Assembly: GCF_030410515.1 (NCBI RefSeq)
Contig: NZ_JAUHHD010000002.1
Location: forward strand, 289,419-353,418
DNA: 64,000 nt
Direction of reading: 5' to 3'
From: Arthrobacter sp. YD4
Lineage (GTDB): Bacteria > Actinomycetota > Actinomycetes > Actinomycetales > Micrococcaceae
Shown here: piece after piece, positions 8,079-14,957 of the stretch
Layout: each line of letters opens with the position of its first letter
Numbering within the stretch: the first letter of the stretch is position 1
The notes under the pieces: generated by a model
Told to the model about the DNA's origin: nothing
Database searches by the model: none
Seen by the model: only the letters and a program-made list of their open reading frames with translations
Made by a program: the position numbers and the translations under genes

Positions 8079-8883
8079 GGATCAGGCCTTTCGGGGCGGG
8101 GCCGGCCGGGGCGGCTGCCCGGTGGGGCCGGTTCAGCTCGATGGCGTCGGAGACCAGGTACCGCCCGATCGAGGTAGCGGGGTGGAAGCCGGGGCGTTCG
8201 AGCTCGGCCAGGTCGATTTGCTCGACGATCCGGCCGTCCTCCATGACCGCGACGTTGTCCGCGATGGCCTTGATGACGTTCATTTCGTGCGTGACCACCA
8301 CGATCGTGATGCCGAATTCGGCGTTGACGTCCGCGAGGTACTGCAGCACGGAGGCGGTGGTCCGGGGGTCCACGGCCGACGTCGGTTCGTCGCAGAGCAG
8401 GACCTTCGGCTCCGTGGCCAGGGCCCGGGCGATGGCCACCCGCTGTTTCTGGCCGCCGGAGAGCTTCGCAGGATAGCTGGCGGCCTTGTCCGCGAGGTCC
8501 ACGACGGCCAGGGCGTCGGCCGCCCGGCGCCGGCGTTCGGTCCGCCCCACCCCGGCGAACTTCAGTGAAAGCTCCACGTTCTCCTGCGCGGTGAGGTTGT
8601 TGAGCAGGTTGAAGTGCTGGAAGATCATGCCGATTCCGTGCCGGCTGCTGCGCAGTTCCGGCTCGCTCAGGGCGGTCAGGTCCACGCCGTCGACCAGGAC
8701 CCGGCCCGAGGTGGGGCGTTCGAGCAGGTTGATGTTGCGCAGCAGCGTGGATTTGCCGGCGCCGGAGAACCCGATGATGCCTTGGATCCGGCCGCGCTCC
8801 ACGGTGAGGGTGACGTCGTCGACGGCGGTGAACCGGCCGTCCTTCGACGGGAACGAGGTGCTGACGTTCTGGATCTCGATCAC
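8071..8883 (-). CDS. metN: MetN-type ABC transporter ATPase, short form lacking the C-terminal NIL domain
   Basis: A 270-residue ATPase of the methionine importer. Walker A is GFSGAGKST at about 39-47, the signature is LSGGQKQRVAIARA, Walker B is VLLCDEPTSAVD and the switch His lies in VVVTHEMN. Family MetN proteins of about 340 residues carry a C-terminal ferredoxin-like (NIL/C2) domain that binds methionine for trans-inhibition; here the chain ends about 70 residues earlier with a short Ala/Pro tail, so that feedback is probably missing and the riboswitch is the main control. I chose GTG 8883 because it overlaps the stop of a 17-residue leader ORF (GTGA); an ATG at 8967 is in frame but has no usable ribosome site. 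Confidence 0.88.
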   Translation of the reverse strand: MIEIQNVSTSFPSKDGRFTAVDDVTLTVERGRIQGIIGFSGAGKSTLLRNINLLERPTSGRVLVDGVDLTALSEPELRSSRHGIGMIFQHFNLLNNLTAQENVELSLKFAGVGRTERRRRAADALAVVDLADKAASYPAKLSGGQKQRVAIARALATEPKVLLCDEPTSAVDPRTTASVLQYLADVNAEFGITIVVVTHEMNVIKAIADNVAVMEDGRIVEQIDLAELERPGFHPATSIGRYLVSDAIELNRPHRAAAPAGPAPKGLIHA

Positions 8884-8933
8884 AGCGGACCGCCCGCGAT
8901 CCGGGCCGGCGCTGCCGTCGTTGTGGTGTTCAT
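8880..8933 (-). CDS. 17-residue leader ORF coupled to metN
   Basis: ATG at 8933 preceded by GGAGGAA (4-base spacing), the best ribosome site in this region. It encodes MNTTTTAAPARIAGGPL and stops with a TGA that overlaps the metN GTG in a GTGA. The ribosome site is the 3' arm of a hairpin at 8936-8959, downstream of a SAM riboswitch. I infer that ribosomes load here and reach metN by translational coupling. The peptide has no Met or Cys run, so it is not an obvious attenuator peptide; its four consecutive Thr codons are notable. Confidence 0.55.
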   Translation of the reverse strand: MNTTTTAAPARIAGGPL

Positions 8934-8935
8934 GA

Positions 8936-8959
8936 TTCCTCCGGGACTCGCCCGAGGAA
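8936..8959 (-). promoter_or_regulatory. Hairpin sequestering the leader-ORF ribosome site
   Basis: On the minus strand TTCCTCGGG pairs with CCCGGAGGAA around a CGAGT loop, with one bulged base. The 3' arm contains the GGAGGAA ribosome site of the leader ORF at 8933. It lies 67 bases downstream of the SAM riboswitch core, with a second perfect hairpin (CCCCGGC/GCCGGGG) between them, and is a reasonable expression platform. Confidence 0.5.
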
Positions 8960-9025
8960 AGCCTCATCCCCCGGCGCCGGGGCAGCGCAAAGCGCGGCCT
9001 CTCGGGTCCGTGGAACAGTGGTTCT

Positions 9026-9109
9026 CCATCGGTCCTGGCGGTAGCACCGTCCTCATCGAGGGGGTTGCTGCGGCGTCACGGAGCCAGGTCTCTCAGCCGC
9101 TCGGGATGG
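9026..9109 (-). ncRNA. SAM riboswitch (S-box type) upstream of metN operon
   Basis: Read on the minus strand, the element begins CCATCCCGAGCGG, continues with the conserved GAGAGACCTGG, TGACGCCGCAGCAACC and GGTGCTACCGCCAGGACC, and closes with GATGG, which pairs with CCATC to form P1. The order and spacing match the S-box (SAM-I or SAM-I/IV) aptamer. It is the most compact of three near-identical copies in the window. It controls the metN-metI-LLM-metQ-DszC-like operon; SAM binding should lower expression. Confidence 0.9.
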
Positions 9110-9187
9110 TTACCCCACGAATCTGGCACACGCCCGGCCGGTGTGAAAGCGGCGCGTCACACGCCGTAAAGCTCCCGTCAGTCCCGG

Positions 9188-9613
9188 TTAAAGGCCCAGG
9201 AGCGGCGCTTCCCTGGCCGGGCAGGCGTTCATGACGACGTCCAGCCCGGCGGCCTTGGCGCGTTCGGCCGCGGCCTCGTCGATGACGCCCAGCTGCAGCC
9301 AGACGGCGCCGGCGCCGGCGGCAATCGCCTGGTCCACCACGTCGCCGACGCGGCCGGAGTTCACGAAGCAATCCACGACGTCGATGGGCCGTTTCTCCGC
9401 CGGGATTTCCCCCAGCGAGCGGTAGCCGGCCTCCCCGTGCACGTCGTCGCCGGGCAGGTTGACCGGGATGATGTCCATGCCCAGGCGGTCGCGGATGAAC
9501 AGCGACGTGTCGTAGGCCGCACGCCATTGGTTGGTGCTCAGGCCCACGATGGCCCACCGGCCCTTGGCGCGCAGGAGGCGTTCGACGACGGCGGGAGCGT
9601 TCACGTGGCTCAT
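9188..9613 (-). CDS. CoA-binding protein (YccU-like, COG1832 type)
   Basis: A 141-residue Rossmann-fold CoA_binding domain protein: WAIVGLSTNQWRAAYDTSLF (nucleotide-binding loop), IIPVNLPGDDVHGEAGYRSL, then IDVVDCFVNSGRVGDVVDQA and AVWLQLGVIDEAAAERAKAAGL, ending VVMNACPAREAPLLG. Two cysteines are notable: DCF and NAC. It sits between the two riboswitch operons and is leaderless, upstream of the metN riboswitch on the same strand. A second protein of the same family ends the ssu operon at 17497. The function of this family is not firmly established. Confidence 0.85.
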   Translation of the reverse strand: MSHVNAPAVVERLLRAKGRWAIVGLSTNQWRAAYDTSLFIRDRLGMDIIPVNLPGDDVHGEAGYRSLGEIPAEKRPIDVVDCFVNSGRVGDVVDQAIAAGAGAVWLQLGVIDEAAAERAKAAGLDVVMNACPAREAPLLGL

Positions 9614-9619
9614 GCGGCC

Positions 9620-9625
9620 AGCCTA
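9620..9625 (-). promoter_or_regulatory. -10 element (TAGGCT) for leaderless CoA-binding gene
   Basis: On the minus strand TAGGCT ends 6 bases before the ATG at 9613. Confidence 0.5.
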
Positions 9626-9738
9626 CGTCCGCCGGCAGCGGCCCCGCAGTAGGGAAACCCGCCCCAGCCGCTGCGCCGAATTTCTGATCGGACCAGACAC
9701 CTCACGTCCGCAGGTTTCCGAATATTACGCGCCCATTT

Positions 9739-9752
9739 GGCGGAAATCCGCC
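9739..9752. promoter_or_regulatory. Perfect palindrome in the ssu operon promoter region
   Basis: GGCGGA-AA-TCCGCC is a perfect inverted repeat just upstream of the presumed -10 (TAGTAG at 9762-9767) of the riboswitch-led ssu operon. It may be an operator for a sulfur regulator; none is encoded nearby. Confidence 0.35.
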
Positions 9753-9774
9753 GTTCGGTTTTAGTAGACAGTGA

Positions 9775-9943
9775 CCATCCCGAGCGGCCGAGAGACCTGG
9801 ATCGATGACGCCGCAGCAACCCTGGTCGACGGACCTCCACCCCGGAGCCCGCCGATAACGAGGACGCACGCCGAGGGAAAGGTCCGGACTGACTACCCGG
9901 GCCAAAGGCTGCTTCCGTAGGGTGCTACTGCCAGGACCGATGG
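9775..9943 (+). ncRNA. SAM riboswitch (S-box type) with enlarged insert, upstream of ssuB
   Basis: The core is CCATCCCGAGCGGCC, GAGAGACCTGG, TGACGCCGCAGCAACC, then an insert of roughly 90 bases, then GGTGCTACTGCCAGGACC and GATGG, which closes P1 with CCATC. The enlarged P3 region distinguishes it from the 84-base copy at 9026. The ribosome site of ssuB (GGAG, 9942-9945) begins inside the 3' strand of P1, so SAM-stabilised P1 should block translation directly. It leads the ssuB-ssuA-ssuC-ligase-sfnG-metY-CoA-binding operon. Confidence 0.9.
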
Positions 9944-9952
9944 AGTAACCCT

Positions 9953-10786
9953 ATGACTGCTGTCCTGCACCCGCCCCAGCCCCGGGCCGACGCCCGGCCC
10001 GGCTCCGGCACCCCCGCCCTTCCGGTGTCCTTCCGCGGCCTGGGCCGCGCCTTCGGGACCGGCCCCGCCGCGCACACCGTCCTCCGGGACGTCAGCTTCG
10101 ACGTCGTCCCCGGTGAGGTGCTGGCCATCCTGGGCGCCTCCGGCTGCGGCAAGTCCACCCTCCTCCGGGCCGCCGCCGGGCTCGACGCCGCCACCTCCGG
10201 CAGCGTCGCCATCGACGGCGAGCCGGTCCGCGGCGTCGACGACCGCTGCGCCTTCGCGTTCCAGGAGCCGCGGCTGCTGCCCTGGCATACCCTCCAGGCG
10301 AACATCGCCATCGGCCTGCCCGCCGGCGTCAGCGCCCGCGACGGCAAGGCCAAAGTGGCCCGCCTGCTGGAACTCGTGGGACTGCAGGACTTCGCCAAAC
10401 ACCGCCCCCGCGAGGTCTCCGGCGGCATGGCCCAGCGCGCGTCGCTGGCCCGGGCGCTGGCCCGGAACCCCGGCGTGCTGCTCCTCGACGAGCCCTTCGG
10501 CGCCCTCGACGCACTGACCCGGATCAAGATGCAGGACCTGCTCCTGGAGGTCCACCGCGCCGAACCCACCACGGTGCTGCTGGTGACGCACGACGTCGAC
10601 GAGGCCCTGCAGCTGGCGGACCGCATCATCGTCCTCGGCCGGGAGGACACCGAATCGTCCCCGGCCGGCGCCACGATCGTGCGCACCCTCACCGTCCCCG
10701 GCGGACGGCCCCGGGACCGCGCCTCGGCCGAACTGGCCCGAATGCGCACCTCGCTCCTGGCCAGCCTCGGCGTCGACGGCCACTAA
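9953..10786 (+). CDS. ssuB: SsuB/TauB-type sulfonate ABC transporter ATPase
   Basis: A 277-residue ATP-binding subunit. Walker A is LGASGCGKST, the Q-loop region is RCAFAFQEPRLLPWHTLQAN (QEPRLLPW is typical of nitrate/sulfonate/taurine transporters), the signature is VSGGMAQRASLARA and Walker B is VLLLDEPFGALD, with LLVTHDVDEAL following. It is the first gene after the riboswitch, ATG 7 bases after GGAG. It works with the SsuA lipoprotein and the SsuC permease encoded downstream. The substrate class is alkanesulfonate or a related organosulfur anion. Confidence 0.9.
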   Translation: MTAVLHPPQPRADARPGSGTPALPVSFRGLGRAFGTGPAAHTVLRDVSFDVVPGEVLAILGASGCGKSTLLRAAAGLDAATSGSVAIDGEPVRGVDDRCAFAFQEPRLLPWHTLQANIAIGLPAGVSARDGKAKVARLLELVGLQDFAKHRPREVSGGMAQRASLARALARNPGVLLLDEPFGALDALTRIKMQDLLLEVHRAEPTTVLLVTHDVDEALQLADRIIVLGREDTESSPAGATIVRTLTVPGGRPRDRASAELARMRTSLLASLGVDGH

Positions 10787-10961
10787 CGGCCCCGCCCCGC
10801 CGCCCCGGTCACGCCCTGAACGGTCCGTCCGCTTCCGGCAGGCAGCGCCGCCGGTACCCCGGCACCGGACCGGCCGAGCCGCCCGCTCCCCGCGCCGGCG
10901 GCCACCCGCATCACTCTCCTGTCTCTTTCGCATCGCTCGCACAGCCCGAAAAGGAACTTCC

Positions 10962-12014
10962 ATGGCTCCCACCCGCACCACGTCCCGCCGTTTCGTCCTC
11001 GCCGCCGTCGCCGCCTCTGCGGCCCTGGCCCTCACCGGGTGCGTCGCCGGGGAAGGTTCCGGCAGCCAGCCCGCAGCCGCCGCGGCCGCCGGCGGCAACG
11101 GCGGCGGCACGCTGACCATCGACTTCGCCACCTACAACCCGCTGAGCCTGGTGATCAAGAACAAGGGCTGGCTGGAGGCCGCCCTCAAGGACCAGGGCGT
11201 CACCGTCAAGTGGGTCCAGTCGGCCGGCTCCAACAAGGCCAACGAGGCACTCCGTTCCGGCGCGGTGGACGTCGGCTCCACGGCCGGTTCGGCCGCGCTC
11301 CTGGCCAAGGCCAACGGCTCCCCGATCAAGACCATCGACATCTTCTCCCAGCCCGAATGGGCAGCCCTGGTCACCAAGCCCGGCTCCGGCATCAGCACGG
11401 TGGCGGACCTGAAGGGCAAGTCGGTCGCGGCCACCAAGGGCACGGACCCGTACTTCTTCCTGCTGCAGGCGCTGTCCGAGTCCGGCCTCTCGCCCAAGGA
11501 CGTCACCGTGCAGAACCTGCAGCACGCGGACGGACGCACCGCCCTGGAGAACGGGTCCGTGGACGCCTGGTCCGGGCTGGACCCGATCATGGCCGGCGCC
11601 GAGCAGAAGGGCGCCAAGCTCTTCTACCGGAACCTCTCGTTCAACACCTACGGCTTCCTCAACGCCACCGAGTCCTTCCTCAAGGACCGGCCGCAGCAGG
11701 CGCAGACCGTGGTGAACGCCTACGAGAAGGCCCGCGCCTGGGCGGCCGCGAACCCGGACGAGACCGCCCAGATCCTGGCCGAGGCCGCCGGCCTGGACCT
11801 GGCCGTGGCCAAGACCGTCGTCCTGCAGCGCAGCAACCTCAACGTCAACCCGGCGCCGGGCGAAGCCCAGCGCACGGTCCTCGCGAAAATCGGCCCCACC
11901 TTCGTGGAGACCGGGGACGTGGCGAGCCAGAAGCAGATCGACGACGCCGTCGGCTCGCTTCTCGATGACTCGCTGGTGAAGAAGGCGGACGCCTCCGCCA
12001 TCAAGGACTCCTGA
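10962..12014 (+). CDS. ssuA: SsuA-type aliphatic sulfonate binding lipoprotein
   Basis: A 350-residue binding protein with a signal peptide (TSRRFVLAAVAASAALALTGC, lipidated Cys27, twin-arginine-like start). The mature part follows the NMT1/SsuA pattern: LTIDFATYNPLSLVIKNKGW, then VKWVQSAGSNKANEALRSGA, DVGSTAGSAALLAKANGSPI and SVAATKGTDPYFFLLQALSE. AAAAGGAACTTCC precedes the ATG. Its stop overlaps the ssuC start (TGATG). A 175-base GC-rich gap separates it from ssuB, with no separate promoter that I can see. Confidence 0.9.
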   Translation: MAPTRTTSRRFVLAAVAASAALALTGCVAGEGSGSQPAAAAAAGGNGGGTLTIDFATYNPLSLVIKNKGWLEAALKDQGVTVKWVQSAGSNKANEALRSGAVDVGSTAGSAALLAKANGSPIKTIDIFSQPEWAALVTKPGSGISTVADLKGKSVAATKGTDPYFFLLQALSESGLSPKDVTVQNLQHADGRTALENGSVDAWSGLDPIMAGAEQKGAKLFYRNLSFNTYGFLNATESFLKDRPQQAQTVVNAYEKARAWAAANPDETAQILAEAAGLDLAVAKTVVLQRSNLNVNPAPGEAQRTVLAKIGPTFVETGDVASQKQIDDAVGSLLDDSLVKKADASAIKDS

Positions 12015-12925
12015 TGGCCAGCCTCGGAGATTCCCCCTTCACCGGCACCACCGTTGCGGACGGGCGCGCTGCAGCCGCCCCCGCAGCTCCGGCAGACGCC
12101 GCCCGGCCGGCCTCCCCCGTCACGGGAGGACACGGCACCCCGGCGAACGGATGGTCCCCCGCCGGGTTCCTGGCCCGCGGCTGGGCGCGTCTGCTCCTTG
12201 GACTGCTGGTCCCCGCGGCGGTGCTGGCGGCCTGGCAGCTGTCCACCGCCGCGGGACTCTTCAGCGTGGTCCAGCTCCCGCCGCCGGCCATGGTGCTCGA
12301 CGCCGGCCTCGACCTGCTCCGCCGCGGGCAGCTGGGCCTGCACGTGGCCATCTCCACCCAGCGGGTGCTGATCGGCTTCGCCGCCGGCGCCGCCCTGGGC
12401 CTGCTGTTCGGCTCCCTGGTGGGGCTCTCCCGCGTGGCGGACGCGCTGCTGGGCCCCACCATCGGCGCGCTGCGGGCCGTCCCGTCTCTGGCCTGGGTGC
12501 CGCTGCTGATCCTCTGGATGAAGATCGGCGAGGATTCCAAGGTCACCCTGATCATGATCGGCGCGTTCTTCCCCGTCTTCACCACCGTTTCGCTGGCCCT
12601 GCGCCATGTGGACCGGAACCTGGTGGAGGCCGCCCGCGCCTTCGGGCTCAAGGGGGTCAAGCTGCTCACCACGGTGCAGCTGCCCGCCGTCGTTCCCGCC
12701 GTGTTCTCCGGGCTGCGGCTGGCCCTGGCCCAGGCGTGGCTGTTCCTCGTGGCCGCCGAGCTCATCGCCTCCTCGATGGGCCTGGGCTTCCTGCTGACCG
12801 ACTCGCAGAACAACGGCCGCACGGACCGGCTGCTGCTGGCCATCGTGCTGCTGGCCGTGATCGGCAAGATCACCGACGCGCTGCTCGGCCTGGCGGAGAA
12901 ATGGGCGGTGAACCGGTGGGCGTAA
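12014..12925 (+). CDS. ssuC: SsuC-type sulfonate ABC transporter permease
   Basis: A 303-residue membrane protein with a long Ala/Pro-rich cytoplasmic N-terminal extension of about 55 residues, then about six hydrophobic segments. The EAA coupling loop reads LVEAARAFGLKGVKLLTTVQ, and AVPSLAWVPLLILWMKIGE and ASSMGLGFLLTDSQNNGRTD match SsuC/TauC. Its last bases overlap the start of the CoA ligase gene by 10 bases, so the two should be coupled. Confidence 0.9.
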   Translation: MASLGDSPFTGTTVADGRAAAAPAAPADAARPASPVTGGHGTPANGWSPAGFLARGWARLLLGLLVPAAVLAAWQLSTAAGLFSVVQLPPPAMVLDAGLDLLRRGQLGLHVAISTQRVLIGFAAGAALGLLFGSLVGLSRVADALLGPTIGALRAVPSLAWVPLLILWMKIGEDSKVTLIMIGAFFPVFTTVSLALRHVDRNLVEAARAFGLKGVKLLTTVQLPAVVPAVFSGLRLALAQAWLFLVAAELIASSMGLGFLLTDSQNNGRTDRLLLAIVLLAVIGKITDALLGLAEKWAVNRWA

Positions 12926-14949
12926 CGGCAGCAGAGACCACGGCACAGACCCCGGGCCCCCAGACCCTGGGCCAAGGCACCGTGGCACCACAGACACAGG
13001 CTCCGTTGACCGAGGCCGAACGCATCGCATTCTGGGAACAGGCCGCGCTGCGCCTGGACTGGGAACCCGCCGGGTCCGCCGGTGCGGGACTGCCCTGGCA
13101 CACCACGCACCGCCGCGTCCCCGCGGACCCGGCGGCCGGAACCGGTCCGCAGATCAGCTGGTTCGAGGGCGGGAAGCTCAACGTCGCCTACAACTGCGTC
13201 GACCGCCATGTAGCGGCGGGACGCGGTGACACAGTGGCGCTGTACTTCGAGGGCGAACCCGGCGACCGGCGCACCCTCACCTACGCGGACCTGCAACGCG
13301 AGGTATCCCGGGCCGCCAACGCCCTGCTGGACCTCGGCATCACCAAGGGCGACCGCGTGGTCATCTACCTCCCGGTGATCCCCGAAACGGTCATCATCAC
13401 CCTGGCCGTGGCCCGCATCGGCGCCATCCACTCCCTGGTGTTCGGCGGGTTCTCCGCCGACGCGCTGAAGTTCCGGGTGGAGGACACCGGCGCGAAGCTG
13501 CTGGTCACCACGGACGGGCAGTTCCGCCGCGGCGCCGCGGTGCCGGTGAAGGCCAATGCAGACGCCGCCGTCGCCGGGGACAACGCCGTCGAACACGTCC
13601 TGGTGGTCAACCGGACCACCGCGCCGGAGGACCTGGGCACCGTCCCGATGGTCCCGGGCCGGGACGTGTGGTGGCACGACGCCGTCGGGCGCGCCTCCGA
13701 CGTCCACGTCGCCGAGGCGTTCGACGCCGAGACGCCGCTGTTCATCATGTACACCTCCGGCACCACCGGAAAGCCCAAGGGCCTGGTCCACACCTCCGGC
13801 GGCTACCTGACCCAGGCGTCGTGGAGCTTCGAGCACCTCTTCAGCAACCCGGACCCGGCGCTCCGGGACCGGGACGTCCACTGGTGCACCGCGGACCTCG
13901 CCTGGGTCACCGCGCACACCTACGAGCTGTACGGCCCGCTCTCCAACGGCGCCACGCAGGTGATCTTCGAGGGCACGCCAAACACCCCGCACCCGGGCCG
14001 GCACTTCGAGATCATCGAACGCTACGGCGTCACGCAGTACTACACCGCCCCCACCCTGGTGCGCTCGCTGATGGGCTGGTTCCCGGATGGCATCCCCGCC
14101 TCGTTCGACCTGTCCTCCATCCGGCTGCTCGGCACCGTGGGCGAGGCCGTGAACCCGGAGGCCTGGCGCTGGTTCCGGGACAACGTGGGAGCCGGCACCG
14201 CGCCGGTGGTGGATACCTGGTGGCAGTCCGAGACCGGCGCCACCATCCTCTCCCCCGCCCCGACCGACACCGCGTTCAAGCCCGGTTGCGCCGCCCGGCC
14301 GCTGCCCGGCGTCGGCGCCCGGATCGTGGACGAGGCCGGGGCCCCGGTCCCGCCCGGGGTGCAGGGCTTCATCGTGGTGGACGCCCCCGGCCCGGCGATC
14401 GCCCGCACCGTCTGGGGCAACCCGCGGCGCTACTACGACTCCTACTGGCGCCAGTACGCGGAACAGGGCTGGTTCCTCGCCGGCGACGGCGCCAAATACG
14501 ACGACGACGGCGACATCTGGATCCTGGGCAGGGTGGATGACACCCTCAACGTCTCCGGGCACCTGCTCTCCACCATCGAGATCGAATCGGCACTGGTCTC
14601 GCACCCGGACGTGGTGGAGGCCGGCGTCTGCCCGGTCCCCGACCCCAAAACCGGCCACGCGGTGGTCGCGTTCGTCGTCCCCAAGGGCGGCGACGCCGGC
14701 CGGGCCCCGTCCACCGAGGAACTGCGCAACCACGTCGCGAAGGCGATCGGGCCGATCGCGAAGCCGCGCGACGTCGTCGTGGTCCCGGACGTGCCGAAGA
14801 CCCGCAGCGGCAAGATCATGCGGCGGCTCCTGACCCAGCTGTTCGAGGGCACCGAACTCGGCGACACGACGTCGCTGCAGAACGAACCCTCGATCGCCGG
14901 CATCCAGCAGGCCCTCCGCGAACGCAGCACAGAACCAACCCGGAAGTAA
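12916..14949 (+). CDS. AMP-forming acyl-CoA synthetase (acetyl-CoA synthetase-like) inside the ssu operon
   Basis: A 677-residue full-length Acs-type ligase: carboxylate + ATP + CoA to acyl-CoA + AMP + PPi. Motifs are the P-loop YTSGTTGKPKGLVHTSGGY (from residue 279), TWWQSETGATI, YLAGDGAKYDDDGD-type D-loop and the C-terminal [11 protein letters not shown], whose Lys633 is the usual acetylation site. The start is GTG 12916: GGCGGTGA lies 7 bases upstream, and the overlap with ssuC implies coupling. An ATG at 12901 is the alternative. Acetate is the default substrate of this family, but the place between ssuC and sfnG suggests a carboxylate formed from, or containing, sulfur. A second, shorter AMP ligase is at 31941. 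Confidence 0.85.
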   Translation: MGVTAAETTAQTPGPQTLGQGTVAPQTQAPLTEAERIAFWEQAALRLDWEPAGSAGAGLPWHTTHRRVPADPAAGTGPQISWFEGGKLNVAYNCVDRHVAAGRGDTVALYFEGEPGDRRTLTYADLQREVSRAANALLDLGITKGDRVVIYLPVIPETVIITLAVARIGAIHSLVFGGFSADALKFRVEDTGAKLLVTTDGQFRRGAAVPVKANADAAVAGDNAVEHVLVVNRTTAPEDLGTVPMVPGRDVWWHDAVGRASDVHVAEAFDAETPLFIMYTSGTTGKPKGLVHTSGGYLTQASWSFEHLFSNPDPALRDRDVHWCTADLAWVTAHTYELYGPLSNGATQVIFEGTPNTPHPGRHFEIIERYGVTQYYTAPTLVRSLMGWFPDGIPASFDLSSIRLLGTVGEAVNPEAWRWFRDNVGAGTAPVVDTWWQSETGATILSPAPTDTAFKPGCAARPLPGVGARIVDEAGAPVPPGVQGFIVVDAPGPAIARTVWGNPRRYYDSYWRQYAEQGWFLAGDGAKYDDDGDIWILGRVDDTLNVSGHLLSTIEIESALVSHPDVVEAGVCPVPDPKTGHAVVAFVVPKGGDAGRAPSTEELRNHVAKAIGPIAKPRDVVVVPDVPKTRSGKIMRRLLTQLFEGTELGDTTSLQNEPSIAGIQQALRERSTEPTRK

Positions 14950-14957
14950 GGAACACC

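Noticed and set aside
9141..9162. GTGTGA-N10-TCACAC as a CRP/cAMP receptor site
   Set aside because: The half-sites match, but CRP sites need a 6-base spacer. I keep it only as an unassigned inverted repeat.
12001..14733. A 910-codon open frame on the minus strand opposite ssuC and the CoA ligase
   Set aside because: It is antisense to two intact genes with conserved motifs. Long antisense frames are common in DNA with very high third-position G+C, and its translation is low-complexity without any recognisable domain.
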